In this document: positions 24,894 to 33,562 of the stretch, in pieces | Position numbering within the stretch: position 1 is the stretch's first letter | Layout of the letters: every line of letters begins with the position of its first letter | Assembly: GCA_965207535.1 (NCBI GenBank) | Contig: CBDBMR010000016.1 | Coordinates: 310,001-374,000, forward strand | Source of the DNA: JAJDXO01 sp965207535 | GTDB lineage: Bacteria; Pseudomonadota; Alphaproteobacteria; Rhodospirillales; UBA2165 | Direction: 5' to 3' | DNA: 64,000 nt | Position numbers and translations under genes: made by a program | Notes under the pieces: model-generated | Seen by the model: only the letters and a program-made list of their open reading frames with translations | Told to the model about the DNA's origin: nothing | The model's database searches: none

Positions 24894-25883
24894 ATGAAGA
24901 ACAGATTTGGTCTGGCGCTTATTGGTCTTTGCATCGCCACCTCGGCCCCGGCGGCGGAATTCGAGTTCGTCGCCCTTGGCGATATGCCTTACGGCCCCCC
25001 GGCAAAGGTCTATCCGCCTTTTGAGCGGCTGATCGCCGAAATCAATGCGAAGGCTCCGGCGTTTACGCTGCATATCGGCGACACAAAATCCGGGTCCACC
25101 CCATGCACCGATCGAATGCTTCTCGACCAAAAGCGATTCATGAACGCCTTCGAGACCGCGGTGGTCTACACGCCCGGCGACAACGAATGGACGGACTGCC
25201 ACCGTTTGAAGGCAGGCCGGTTCGATCCGATCGAGCGGCTGCGTTTCATTCGGCGCACCTATTTCGACAAGCCGATGAGCCTTGGGAAATCACCAATTCC
25301 AATCGAACGCCAGTCTGACCTCATGCCCGCTCACACGCGCTACGTCGAGAACAGCCGGTTCAGCCGGGACGGCGTTTGGTTCGTTCTGGCCCATGTGGCG
25401 GGGTCCAACAACAATAACCGAACCCTGGCAAACGCCAGGCCCGGCAACCCGGCAAGCGCCGCGGCGGTTTTGGAGTTCGAGGCACGGGACAAGGCAAACG
25501 TCGCGTGGCTCGAGGACGGGTTCGACAAGGCGGCAACCGCCGGTGCTGCGGCGGTCGTCGTCGCCATTCATGCCAATATTTTCGACTTCGGGAGTCTCGA
25601 CAAGAAGACCGAGAAGTTCACCGAGGGGACCGGTTTCAGCCGCTTCGGCGAGCTCCTCGTTCGTCGAGCCGCCGACTACCAGAAGCCTGTGCTGCTGATC
25701 TTCGGTGACAGCCACAACTTCCGGATTTTCCACCCGTTCCCCCAGCGTGCGCCGAATGTCACGGCGCTGGAAGTCTATGGCGCGGCACATATGCACGCCG
25801 TGGAGGTCTCGGTTGACACGAGGGAAGATGCCGTGTTCGGGTTCAAGTCGATCTTCAATCCGGCCTTGAAGCGCAGCAAGTAG
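24894..25883 (+). CDS. Secreted calcineurin-like metallophosphoesterase
   Basis: A 329-residue exported protein with a signal peptide (MKNRFGLALIGLCIATSAPAA). Its metallophosphoesterase pattern includes FEFVALGDMPYG, LHIGDTKSG, YTPGDNEWTDC, VVVAIHANIFDF and LLIFGDSHNF. These are the usual D/H/N metal ligands of the calcineurin-like fold, with some substitutions (GDTKSG instead of GDxxD). The substrate cannot be predicted. It is divergent from ppiD and lies 96 bases upstream of tpiA, at a point where the conserved ppiD-tpiA order is interrupted. It may be an exported phosphatase or nucleotidase. Confidence 0.8.
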   Translation: MKNRFGLALIGLCIATSAPAAEFEFVALGDMPYGPPAKVYPPFERLIAEINAKAPAFTLHIGDTKSGSTPCTDRMLLDQKRFMNAFETAVVYTPGDNEWTDCHRLKAGRFDPIERLRFIRRTYFDKPMSLGKSPIPIERQSDLMPAHTRYVENSRFSRDGVWFVLAHVAGSNNNNRTLANARPGNPASAAAVLEFEARDKANVAWLEDGFDKAATAGAAAVVVAIHANIFDFGSLDKKTEKFTEGTGFSRFGELLVRRAADYQKPVLLIFGDSHNFRIFHPFPQRAPNVTALEVYGAAHMHAVEVSVDTREDAVFGFKSIFNPALKRSK

Positions 25884-25979
25884 TACCGCGTTCCGGACGC
25901 TGGACTCGGACGCCAAAAATGCTACACAAGCAGCACCGCACCTGCGTCCCAGCCATTGCCCCTGACGAGTTCCCGACCC

Positions 25980-26744
25980 ATGTCCCGACGTCCCCTGATT
26001 GCCGGAAACTGGAAAATGAACGGTCTCGCCGATGCCGCCCGGACGTTGGCGCGTGGGGTTCGCGATGGCGCCGAGGAAGCCGGCGGGAGGTGCGAACTCC
26101 TCGTTTGCCCGCCCGCAACGGCGATCGCCGCCGCGGCCGATGAACTTGCGGGATCGACCGTCGCCGTCGCCGGTCAAGACTGTCATGTTGCCGGGAGCGG
26201 GGCACATACCGGTGACATCAGTGCGGCCATGCTGAGGGATTTGGGCTGCTCCTACGTCATTGTCGGACATTCGGAGCGCCGCACCGATCACGGGGAGAGA
26301 GATGCGCTGGTTCATGACAAGGCCGTGGCTGCCCGTGCCGCCGGTCTGGCGCCCATCATCTGCATCGGCGAAACGGAACAGGAGAGGGATGACGGCAGGA
26401 CGCTGGACGTAGTCCTCGGTCAGCTGGCAGGGTCGTGCCCCAAGGACCTCGGCGGGACCGACGTGGTGATCGCCTATGAGCCGGTCTGGGCGATCGGCAC
26501 CGGCCGCACGCCGACACCTGAGGAAGTTCAGGAGGCGCACGCCGCCATCCGGAATGGATTGGCCTCCCATCTCGGCGCCGAAGCGGCCGACCGGGTCCGG
26601 CTTCTTTATGGCGGTTCCATGAAACCGGACAATGCCGAAAGCCTGCTGGCGCTGCCCGATGTGGACGGCGGTCTGATCGGCGGCGCAAGTTTGAAGGCGG
26701 ATGACTTTCTGGCCATTGCGGGCGCGGTCCGTCCGGCTAATTAG
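25980..26744 (+). CDS. tpiA: Triose-phosphate isomerase
   Basis: TpiA interconverts dihydroxyacetone phosphate and glyceraldehyde 3-phosphate. The 254-residue TIM barrel begins MSRRPLIAGNWKMNG, which contains the catalytic Asn/Lys. It has the active-site His in YVIVGHSERR, the catalytic Glu in VVIAYEPVWAIGTG, and the phosphate-binding loop LLYGGSMKPDN. The ATG that gives this N-terminus is chosen over one 24 bases upstream. It heads the tpiA-secG-pyrG-kdsA run typical of Alphaproteobacteria. Confidence 0.97.
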   Translation: MSRRPLIAGNWKMNGLADAARTLARGVRDGAEEAGGRCELLVCPPATAIAAAADELAGSTVAVAGQDCHVAGSGAHTGDISAAMLRDLGCSYVIVGHSERRTDHGERDALVHDKAVAARAAGLAPIICIGETEQERDDGRTLDVVLGQLAGSCPKDLGGTDVVIAYEPVWAIGTGRTPTPEEVQEAHAAIRNGLASHLGAEAADRVRLLYGGSMKPDNAESLLALPDVDGGLIGGASLKADDFLAIAGAVRPAN

Positions 26745-26852
26745 TCATGCAACTTGATACCGGCAACTTGATACTGGCCAAGCCGCTTCGGAAGGTCTAA
26801 AAGACGCGCCTCATTCCGAGAAGAAGCCCGAGAGGAAACCCTAGAGAAAGCC

Positions 26853-27224
26853 ATGGTAGCCGTACTCACCGTTGTTCTGGTCCTGCTGGCCCTGACCCTG
26901 ATCGGCCTCGTCATGCTGCAGCAAAGCGAGGGCGGCGGCCTGGGTATTGGCGGCGGTGGAAGCGGCGGCGGTATGGGTGGCTTCATGACCAGCCGGTCGA
27001 CGGCCAACCTGTTGACCCGCGCGACGGCCGTTGTCGCGGCGGCGTTCATGGCGGTCAGCTTGGCCTTGGCGATTATCGCCAACGAACAGAGCCGCGGCGC
27101 ACCGGGTTCTATTCTCGACGGCGGTGCGCCGGCGGGTCAACACTCGCCCCAGGGACCCATGAATGCGCCGGCCAACCCCTCGGTGCCGAGTGTCCCCTCG
27201 GTACCGACGACACCGGCTCGATAG
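26853..27224 (+). CDS. secG: Preprotein translocase subunit SecG
   Basis: SecG is the small, non-essential subunit of the SecYEG translocon. The 123-residue protein has two transmembrane helices (VAVLTVVLVLLALTLIGLV and AVVAAAFMAVSLALAII). They are joined by a Gly-rich cytoplasmic loop (GGGLGIGGGGSGGGMGGFMT) and the conserved SRSTANLLTRAT. A Pro/Ser/Val-rich tail follows, usual in alphaproteobacteria. It sits between tpiA and pyrG, its standard location. Confidence 0.93.
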   Translation: MVAVLTVVLVLLALTLIGLVMLQQSEGGGLGIGGGGSGGGMGGFMTSRSTANLLTRATAVVAAAFMAVSLALAIIANEQSRGAPGSILDGGAPAGQHSPQGPMNAPANPSVPSVPSVPTTPAR

Positions 27225-27341
27225 CCCCGGCCGCCTAAATTGGGCGGGGCGCCCGGCCACGACAAAAAAAGTTCGTTTTGGCGGCAGAAATGCCGTCTCC
27301 GCTCTTCCTAACTACAAGATGTTGTAGTAGGTTGTCGGTCC

Positions 27342-28970
27342 ATGACGCGGTTCATTTTCATCACCGGCGGCGTGGTTTCATCCCTCGGAAAAGGACTGGC
27401 ATCGGCGTCCTTGGGCGCGCTCCTGCAAGCGCGCGGGTACAGCGTTCGCTTGCGAAAGCTCGACCCCTATATCAACGTCGATCCGGGAACCATGAGCCCC
27501 TACCAGCACGGCGAGGTCTACGTCACCGACGATGGGGCGGAGACCGATCTCGATCTCGGACACTATGAGCGATTCACCAATGTGGACGCCAAGCAGTCCG
27601 ACAACGTCACCACGGGCCGCATCTATTCCCAGGTCATCGCCAAGGAGCGCCGCGGCGAATATCTCGGCGCCACCATCCAGGTGATTCCGCACATCACCGA
27701 TGCCATCAAGGAATTCGTCAAAGCCGACCTCAACGGCGAGGACTTCGTCCTCTGCGAAATCGGGGGCACGGTCGGCGATATCGAAAGTTTGCCGTTTCTG
27801 GAAGCCATCCGGCAACTGGGCAACGACCTCGGCCGCCTGCAGACCATGTTCGTTCATGTGACCTTGGTGCCCTTTATTGCCGCGGCGGGGGAACTCAAGA
27901 CCAAGCCGACCCAGCATAGCGTGCGCGAACTGCAAAACGTCGGTATCCAGGCCGACCTGCTGCTGTGCCGCTCCGAGCAGACCATCCCGGACAGCGAACG
28001 CCGAAAAATCGCCAACTTTTGCAACGTTCGCGAAGACTCGGTCATTCCGGCGATGGACGTGGAGAACATTTATCAGGTGCCGGTCTCGTATCATGCCGAG
28101 GGCCTCGACCGGGAGGTCTGCCGCCACTTCGGATTGGATGACGCCGAAGAGCCGGATCTGGAGCCGTGGGAGCACGTCGCCAAACGCGCCGTCGAGCCGG
28201 AAGGCGAGGTGGCGATCGCCGTGGTCGGCAAGTACACCGGCTTGAAGGATGCCTACAAGTCCCTCTCCGAGGCCTTGGCCCATGGCGGCATCGCCAACAA
28301 CGTCAGAGTGAATCTCAAGTGGATCGAGAGCGAGATCTTCGAGAACGGCGGCACGGTGCAGGCATTGGAAGACGCCCACGCCATCCTGGTGCCGGGCGGC
28401 TTCGGCGAGCGGGGCGCCGAAGGCAAGATCGAAGCGGCCAGGTTCGCCCGCGAGCGGGGCGTACCCTATTTCGGCATATGCTTCGGCATGCAGATGGCCG
28501 TGGTCGAAGCGGCACGCAATCTGGCGGGCATCGAGAAGGCCGGGTCCACCGAGTTCGGTCCTTGCGAAGAGCCCATCGTCGGCCTGATGACCGAATGGAA
28601 AAAGGACGGCATCAAGGAAACCCGGAACGAGGGGTCGGACAAGGGCGGGACCATGCGTTTGGGCGCGTACCCCTGCGTGCTCGGCGACAACTCCCGGGTG
28701 AAGCAAATCTACGACGAGGCGGAGATTTCGGAGCGTCACCGGCACCGTTACGAGGTCAACATGGCCTACGAACCGCATCTGGCAAAGGCGGGATTGATCT
28801 TCTCGGGCAAATCGCCCGACGGGGTGCTGCCGGAAATCGTCGAAATTCCCGAACACCCCTGGTTCGTCGGGGTGCAGTTCCACCCCGAATTGAAATCCCG
28901 GCCGTTCCAGCCCCACCCGTTGTTCACCGACTTTATCCGCGCCGCGGTCGACCAGAGCAGGTTGGTGTGA
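27342..28970 (+). CDS. pyrG: CTP synthase
   Basis: PyrG aminates UTP to CTP using glutamine and ATP. The 542-residue protein has the N-terminal synthase domain, with the P-loop-like FITGGVVSSLGKGLASASLG, DPYINVDPGTMSPYQHGEVY and CEIGGTVGDIESLPF. The C-terminal glutaminase domain has its nucleophile in YFGICFGMQMAVVEAARN and the His-Glu pair in VQFHPELKSRP. The stop TGA overlaps the start of a 28-codon ORF (TGATG), with kdsA following. Confidence 0.98.
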   Translation: MTRFIFITGGVVSSLGKGLASASLGALLQARGYSVRLRKLDPYINVDPGTMSPYQHGEVYVTDDGAETDLDLGHYERFTNVDAKQSDNVTTGRIYSQVIAKERRGEYLGATIQVIPHITDAIKEFVKADLNGEDFVLCEIGGTVGDIESLPFLEAIRQLGNDLGRLQTMFVHVTLVPFIAAAGELKTKPTQHSVRELQNVGIQADLLLCRSEQTIPDSERRKIANFCNVREDSVIPAMDVENIYQVPVSYHAEGLDREVCRHFGLDDAEEPDLEPWEHVAKRAVEPEGEVAIAVVGKYTGLKDAYKSLSEALAHGGIANNVRVNLKWIESEIFENGGTVQALEDAHAILVPGGFGERGAEGKIEAARFARERGVPYFGICFGMQMAVVEAARNLAGIEKAGSTEFGPCEEPIVGLMTEWKKDGIKETRNEGSDKGGTMRLGAYPCVLGDNSRVKQIYDEAEISERHRHRYEVNMAYEPHLAKAGLIFSGKSPDGVLPEIVEIPEHPWFVGVQFHPELKSRPFQPHPLFTDFIRAAVDQSRLV

Positions 28971-29056
28971 TGGAACCGCGTTACTGGTTTGCCGCAAAGG
29001 AATATGGCCGGGCGACGGGCGCGCCAGCCGAATGGCGATGGGGTACAGGCTCATGA
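28970..29056 (+). CDS. 28-codon ORF bridging pyrG and kdsA (possible gene remnant)
   Basis: A 28-residue frame starts at the pyrG stop (TGATG) and ends with a TGA that overlaps the kdsA ATG (ATGA). Both overlaps are the sort seen for translationally coupled genes. The peptide contains RYWFAAKEYGRATGAPAEW. From memory this recalls the N-terminus of small membrane proteins with a W-F-x-x-K-x-Y-G-x-G-x-P-x-x-W pattern, but the expected hydrophobic helices are missing. It could be a truncated remnant, a coupling peptide or chance. Confidence 0.35.
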   Translation: MEPRYWFAAKEYGRATGAPAEWRWGTGS

Positions 29057-29895
29057 CTGCACCCCGCCACATATCCGTTGGTGACGTGAAGCTGGGCAAC
29101 GACCTGCCACTGTCGATCATCGCGGGTCCTTGCGCGCTGGAAAGCCGACAGCACGCCTTGGACATGTCGGGCCGGATCGCCGAGATCGGCAAGAATCTGG
29201 GCATCGGCGTCATCTACAAGACGTCCTACGACAAGGCCAACCGGACGAGCGTCCGGAGCGAGCGGGGCGTCGGGCTCGAAGACGCCATGCCCATCTTCCA
29301 GGAAGTTCGCGAAACCTCGGGCCTGCCGGTGCTGACCGACATCCACGAGACCGGCCATTGCCGGCGCATCGGCAACTCGGCGGACGTCCTGCAAATTCCC
29401 GCGTTCCTGTGCCGCCAGACCGATCTGTTGATCGCCGCCGGCGAAACGGGCTTGCCCGTCAACATCAAGAAGGGCCAGTTCCTCGCCCCGTGGGACATGG
29501 AAAACGTGGTCAAGAAGGTCGAGAGTACGGGAAACGACAATGTGATGGTCACTGAACGGGGGGCGAGCTTCGGCTATAACACACTCGTTACCGACATGCG
29601 CTCGCTGCCCATCATGGCGCGGACGGGCGCGCCGGTGGTCATCGACGCAACCCATTCCGTGCAGCAACCGGGCGGCGAAGGGAATGCCTCCGGCGGCGAC
29701 CGGCGGTTCGCCCCGGTGATCGCCCGGGCGGCCGTCGCCGTCGGCGTCGCGGCGGTGTTCATGGAGACCCACGAGGACCCGGACAGCGCGCCCAGCGACG
29801 GCCCCAACATGATCAAACTCGACGACCTGCAAGGTGTCATCGAGACTCTGATGGAGATCGACGGGATCGCCAAGGCGAGGCCGGTCGGCTATTGA
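29053..29895 (+). CDS. kdsA: 3-deoxy-D-manno-octulosonate 8-phosphate synthase
   Basis: KdsA joins arabinose 5-phosphate and phosphoenolpyruvate to make KDO 8-phosphate for the lipopolysaccharide core. From the ATG at MTAPRHISVGD it has 280 residues; an alternative start lies 21 bases upstream. The motif SIIAGPCALESRQHALDM carries a Cys at the position that is a metal ligand in class II enzymes. Class I enzymes such as E. coli KdsA have Asn there, so a metal-dependent form is inferred. Other family blocks are IYKTSYDKANRTS, LTDIHETGHC, QIPAFLCRQTDLL and VIDATHSVQQPGG. It is functionally linked to the lipid A operon at the start of the window. Confidence 0.96.
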   Translation: MTAPRHISVGDVKLGNDLPLSIIAGPCALESRQHALDMSGRIAEIGKNLGIGVIYKTSYDKANRTSVRSERGVGLEDAMPIFQEVRETSGLPVLTDIHETGHCRRIGNSADVLQIPAFLCRQTDLLIAAGETGLPVNIKKGQFLAPWDMENVVKKVESTGNDNVMVTERGASFGYNTLVTDMRSLPIMARTGAPVVIDATHSVQQPGGEGNASGGDRRFAPVIARAAVAVGVAAVFMETHEDPDSAPSDGPNMIKLDDLQGVIETLMEIDGIAKARPVGY

Positions 29896-29962
29896 CATCT
29901 AAACTAGGCCACTCTCACGCCTCCACCTGATCTTGTCGTGGTGTATCCGAGAGCGACTGGCG

Positions 29963-30676
29963 CTACAATAGCGGCAGGAAAATATAGTTGAACACGTGCG
30001 CGGTGGAAGGGTTCTCGACCTGACGCGCATCCGTCAGGACGTTGTCAACCAAGGCCACACTGCGGTAGCCATGGCGCTCAATTTTGTCGATTATCGCGCG
30101 CACAGGCTCCCCGGCGTGAGCCTCCTCAATTTCGATCAGCATGACCGGACGGCTGCGAGCTATCAATTCAGAGGCCCCTTCGATCACTTGCGACTCATGG
30201 CCTTCGACGTCGACCTTGATGAACCCAACGTCGCCAAGGTCTAGAGAATCCATGCGCCGAACCGGGCACGACAGCTTAAGGTGCTCGCCTCCCTCTCTCG
30301 GCGGCGTCAAGCTTGCAAGCTGATTGGAAGCTACGCCACGCTTGTTTATCGGCACATGGAGCGTAGCGTCGCCATCATAGCTTCCAACAGCGAAGGAATG
30401 AACGGTCAACCGTGATGACCGTATACGCTGGAGCCAGGGCAGCAGCGCTGGCCGCGGCTCAAATGCGTGAACCGCGGCGGCGAACTTGAGCAATTCCCGC
30501 GTATAGCCCCCCTTGTTCGCTCCGATATCAACCGCAGCACGCTCGCGCGAGACCAAGAACGGCAAAAGGTCGAACTCCGGCTCCATACGACGGAGCCGCC
30601 GGCGCACGTCTCTGGCATGCCAGGACGGTGGGATCAGATGATACTTGAGGCGCTCCCTGAGGGTTCTGCGATCCAT
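29963..30676 (-). CDS. FkbM-family SAM-dependent methyltransferase
   Basis: A 237-residue methyltransferase of the FkbM family, which often O-methylates sugars of surface polysaccharides or glycosylated natural products. The SAM-binding motif I is AAVDIGANKGGYTRELLKF, motif II is VHAFEPRPALLPW, and the diagnostic FIKVDVEGHESQVIEGA follows. I chose the ATG at MDRRTLRERLK because GAGGAAG lies just upstream; the frame extends 39 codons further. It points against its neighbours and sits between kdsA and eno, which are usually adjacent, so it is probably an insertion. Methylation of an LPS sugar is a guess from the KDO context only. Confidence 0.85.
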   Translation of the reverse strand: MDRRTLRERLKYHLIPPSWHARDVRRRLRRMEPEFDLLPFLVSRERAAVDIGANKGGYTRELLKFAAAVHAFEPRPALLPWLQRIRSSRLTVHSFAVGSYDGDATLHVPINKRGVASNQLASLTPPREGGEHLKLSCPVRRMDSLDLGDVGFIKVDVEGHESQVIEGASELIARSRPVMLIEIEEAHAGEPVRAIIDKIERHGYRSVALVDNVLTDARQVENPSTAHVFNYIFLPLL

Positions 30677-30976
30677 CGCTTCCTCATGTCTTGATGATCT
30701 TGCGTACCACGGCTGACGGCTGCGCATTGTTGTGGGCTGATCTCCGCCGTTGAGCCGGTTGTACTTCCTATATTTTGCCGCCACAAAGTACAACGCTCGA
30801 CATCCGCGTTATGTCTTCCTTGATTTTGTGTCAGAGAGCACGAATGCGCTTGCGCCGGAACAGCTATCACTATTTGACCCAAGAATGACTTGGGCAAGTC
30901 CTTGCGCGTCTCCCTTTGAGCGTCTATCAACGCGCCAAATTCCGACACCGGCCGATTTGCTTTTCGGAGACGCCCC
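30677..30976. other. Non-coding gap between fkbM and eno
   Basis: This 300-base stretch shows no convincing gene on either strand. It must hold the divergent promoters of fkbM and eno. The one structure of note is a 9-bp perfect inverted repeat around 30758-30794, listed separately. The sequence is less GC-rich than the flanking genes. Confidence 0.5.
30758..30794. repeat. 9-bp perfect inverted repeat upstream of fkbM
   Basis: GTTGTACTT and AAGTACAAC are exact reverse complements separated by 19 bases that include a TATATTTTG stretch. It could be an operator or the footprint of a past insertion. It lies about 80 bases upstream of the fkbM start and 180 upstream of eno. Confidence 0.5.
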
Positions 30977-32251
30977 ATGACCGCCATTACCGATATCCAT
31001 GCCCGGGAGGTTCTGGACTCTCGCGGAAATCCCACCGTCGAGGTGGAAGTGCTGCTGGAGAGCGGCTCGGTGGGCCGTGCCGCCGTGCCGTCCGGCGCGT
31101 CGACCGGCATCCATGAAGCGGTGGAGCTTCGCGACGGCGATGAGAACCGTTACGGCGGCAAGGGCGTGCTCCACGCCGTAGACAACGTCAACGGCGAGAT
31201 TTTCGAGACCCTCAGTGGCCTGGATGCCGAGGATCAGGTCCATATCGATCGCACGCTGATTGATTTGGATGGTACGGAGAACAAGTCCCGGCTGGGCGCC
31301 AATGCCATTCTCGGCGCAAGCCTCGCGGTCGCCAAGGCGGCGGCCGATGATGCGGGCCTGCCCGTTTACCGCTACGTGGGCGGGGCCAATGCATCGCTGC
31401 TGCCGGTGCCGATGATGAACATCATCAACGGGGGCGCCCACGCCGACAACCCCATCGATATCCAGGAATTCATGATCATGCCGGTCGGCGCGCCTAACCT
31501 CGCCGAAGCGGTTCGCGTCGGCGCGGAAGTGTTTCACGCGCTTCAGAAAGGTCTCCTGGACGCCGGGCACAATACGAACGTTGGCGACGAGGGCGGGTTC
31601 GCGCCCATGCTCAAAAGCGCCGACGAGGCCCTGAGGTTCATCATGAAGTCCGTCGAGGCCGCCGGGTACAAAGCGGGCGATGATGTGGTCATCGCCCTCG
31701 ATCCGGCATCTTCCGAGTTTTACAAGGACGGCAAGTATGAGCTCGAAGGGGAGGGCAAGTCTCTCGATGCCGCCGGGATGGTCGATTACTACGCCGACCT
31801 CTGCGGCCGCTATCCCATCAAGTCCATCGAGGACGGCATGGCCGAAGAGGATTGGGACGGCTGGAAGCTGCTGACCGAGCGCATCGGCGATACGGTCCAG
31901 CTGGTCGGCGACGATCTGTTCGTCACGAACCCCAAGCGCCTGGCCCGAGGGATCGAGACCGGCACCGCCAACTCCATTCTGGTGAAAGTCAATCAGATCG
32001 GCACGCTGACGGAATCCCTCGAGGCAGTCGAAATGGCCCACAAGGCCGGCTACACCACGGTGATCTCCCACCGCTCGGGCGAGACCGAGGACACCACCAT
32101 CGCCGACATCGCGGTCGCCACCAATGCGGGCCAGATCAAGACCGGGTCGCTCAGCCGCTCCGACCGTCTGGCGAAATACAACCAGCTGATCCGCATCGAG
32201 GAGAGCCTCGGCCCGGCGGCCCAATATCCGGGGCGCTCCCTGTTCGACTAG
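30977..32251 (+). CDS. eno: Enolase
   Basis: Enolase interconverts 2-phosphoglycerate and phosphoenolpyruvate, which also feeds KdsA. The 424-residue protein shows IHAREVLDSRGNPTVEVEV, GASTGIHEAVELRD, LLPVPMMNIINGGAHADN, NVGDEGGFAP, KSIEDGMAEEDWDGW, LVGDDLFVTNP, and the active-site segment VISHRSGETEDTTIADIAVA. All expected metal and catalytic residues appear to be in place. Its start lies after a 300-base non-coding gap. Confidence 0.98.
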   Translation: MTAITDIHAREVLDSRGNPTVEVEVLLESGSVGRAAVPSGASTGIHEAVELRDGDENRYGGKGVLHAVDNVNGEIFETLSGLDAEDQVHIDRTLIDLDGTENKSRLGANAILGASLAVAKAAADDAGLPVYRYVGGANASLLPVPMMNIINGGAHADNPIDIQEFMIMPVGAPNLAEAVRVGAEVFHALQKGLLDAGHNTNVGDEGGFAPMLKSADEALRFIMKSVEAAGYKAGDDVVIALDPASSEFYKDGKYELEGEGKSLDAAGMVDYYADLCGRYPIKSIEDGMAEEDWDGWKLLTERIGDTVQLVGDDLFVTNPKRLARGIETGTANSILVKVNQIGTLTESLEAVEMAHKAGYTTVISHRSGETEDTTIADIAVATNAGQIKTGSLSRSDRLAKYNQLIRIEESLGPAAQYPGRSLFD

Positions 32252-32317
32252 CTCTTGTTTTCCTAAGCCGAATTGGTGGTGTAGGCTCGGCCCGCAAATA
32301 ACAAGGGGCGGGCTTCC

Positions 32318-33331
32318 ATGGACTTCGGCATCTTCGATCACCTCGACCAGACGGGGCAGGCGGGCAGCGACTATTACGAAGACCGCCTGAAGCTTATCGA
32401 GCGCTACGACGAAATCGGCATCTATGCCTACCATGTCGCCGAACACCACGCGACGCCTCTCGGCATGGCGCCGAGTCCGAGCGTCTTTCTGGCCGCGGTG
32501 GCGCAGCGCAGTCGGCGGCTTCGTTTCGGCCCCCTGGTCTATTGCGTACCCATGTATCACCCGGTCCGGTTGCTGGAAGAAATCTGCATGCTCGATCAGT
32601 TGTCCGGCGGGCGCTTCGAGCTCGGCGTCGGGCGGGGCATCTCCCCCATCGAGCTCGCCTACTATGAACTGGATTACGACGAAGGCCCGGCCAAATACCG
32701 CGAGGCGCTGGAGATTATTCTGCTGGGAATCCGGAACGAGCGCCTCACCTACGACGGCGAATTCTTCCAGGTCGACGACATGCCCATGCGGCTGACCACG
32801 GTACAGAAACCCCATCCGCCGCTGTGGTACGGAATTCATAACCCGGCAAGCGCCGGCTGGCCCGGCGGGAACGGGGTCAACATCGTCTCCAACGCGCCGG
32901 CGGCACGGGTCCGCGAGGTGTCCGACGCCTACCGCGAAGCCCGCGCTGATGCCGGGTTGCCGGGTCCCGAGCCCAAGATTGGTATGACCCGCTATATGAT
33001 CCTCGCCGACAGCAGGGAGGCGGCCATGGAGATGGGTCGCCGCGCCTATCCCGTTTGGCGGCGGAGCTTCATGGCGCTCTGGGACGAACACGGCAGGGAG
33101 CCCATCGGCGTCCACTATCCGGAAGAGTTCGATGGCGTTGTCGAGAGCGGACAGGCGGTTGCCGGAACGCCGGACCAGGTCGGCGAAGAGCTGCAGCGGC
33201 AGATCGAAACGGCGGGGATCAACTACATGATCTGCCGCTTCGCCTTCGGCAACCTCACGCTGGCCGAAAGCCTCAACTCGGTTGAGCTGTTCAACGACCA
33301 CCTGAAGGGCGAGCTGAAAGCCGCGGCTTAG
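32318..33331 (+). CDS. LLM-class flavin-dependent oxidoreductase
   Basis: A 337-residue luciferase-like (LLM) monooxygenase or oxidoreductase, a TIM barrel that uses reduced F(420) or FMNH2. It starts MDFGIFDHLDQTGQAG and has typical blocks YAYHVAEHHATPLGMAPSP, LRFGPLVYCVPMYHPVRLLE, LDQLSGGRFELGVGRGISP and ALEIILLGI. The substrate is unknown; relatives act on small organics or alkanes. It lies 66 bases after eno and interrupts the usual eno-ftsB adjacency. A GC-rich hairpin follows its stop codon. Confidence 0.85.
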   Translation: MDFGIFDHLDQTGQAGSDYYEDRLKLIERYDEIGIYAYHVAEHHATPLGMAPSPSVFLAAVAQRSRRLRFGPLVYCVPMYHPVRLLEEICMLDQLSGGRFELGVGRGISPIELAYYELDYDEGPAKYREALEIILLGIRNERLTYDGEFFQVDDMPMRLTTVQKPHPPLWYGIHNPASAGWPGGNGVNIVSNAPAARVREVSDAYREARADAGLPGPEPKIGMTRYMILADSREAAMEMGRRAYPVWRRSFMALWDEHGREPIGVHYPEEFDGVVESGQAVAGTPDQVGEELQRQIETAGINYMICRFAFGNLTLAESLNSVELFNDHLKGELKAAA

Positions 33332-33338
33332 AGGAGCA

Positions 33339-33362
33339 GGCGCCGGTCGTCGCTCCGGCGCC
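33339..33362 (+). terminator. Strong hairpin after the LLM oxidoreductase gene
   Basis: GGCGCCGG and CCGGCGCC form a perfect 8-bp GC stem with an 8-base loop, eight bases past the stop codon. The following bases (GTTAACCTTT) are only weakly U-rich, so intrinsic termination is plausible but not certain. Confidence 0.5.
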
Positions 33363-33562
33363 GTTAACCTTTGGCTAAGGGCGGGGTGATTCAATCACCG
33401 CCAAATGACCTGGGAATGGCAAAAATGGCCGCCTCGGGGACATGCGGGTAGCGGACACGCCTCGTTCGCCGGGGAGATTTTCGCTCCCAAACGACTGAAT
33501 TTCTTGAGTCTTGCCGGTGGCTTAGCCTGGCAGGACGCTTGCGAGGATTACCGCGGCGCGTC

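Noticed and set aside
27225..27341. A GC-rich imperfect hairpin after secG as a terminator
   Set aside because: The stem (GCCCCG/CGGGGC) encloses a large loop and is followed by an A-run, not a U-run, in the reading direction; pyrG is probably read through from tpiA-secG.
27378..29213. A 611-codon open frame on the minus strand
   Set aside because: It is antisense to pyrG and kdsA. No conserved motif is visible and it has no ribosome-binding site worth noting.
30809..33394. An 861-codon open frame on the minus strand
   Set aside because: It lies antisense to enolase and the LLM oxidoreductase, whose motifs are unambiguous. Its translation has no recognisable domain and is rich in Ala, Arg, Asp, Val and Gly, as expected for the shadow of a GC-rich gene.
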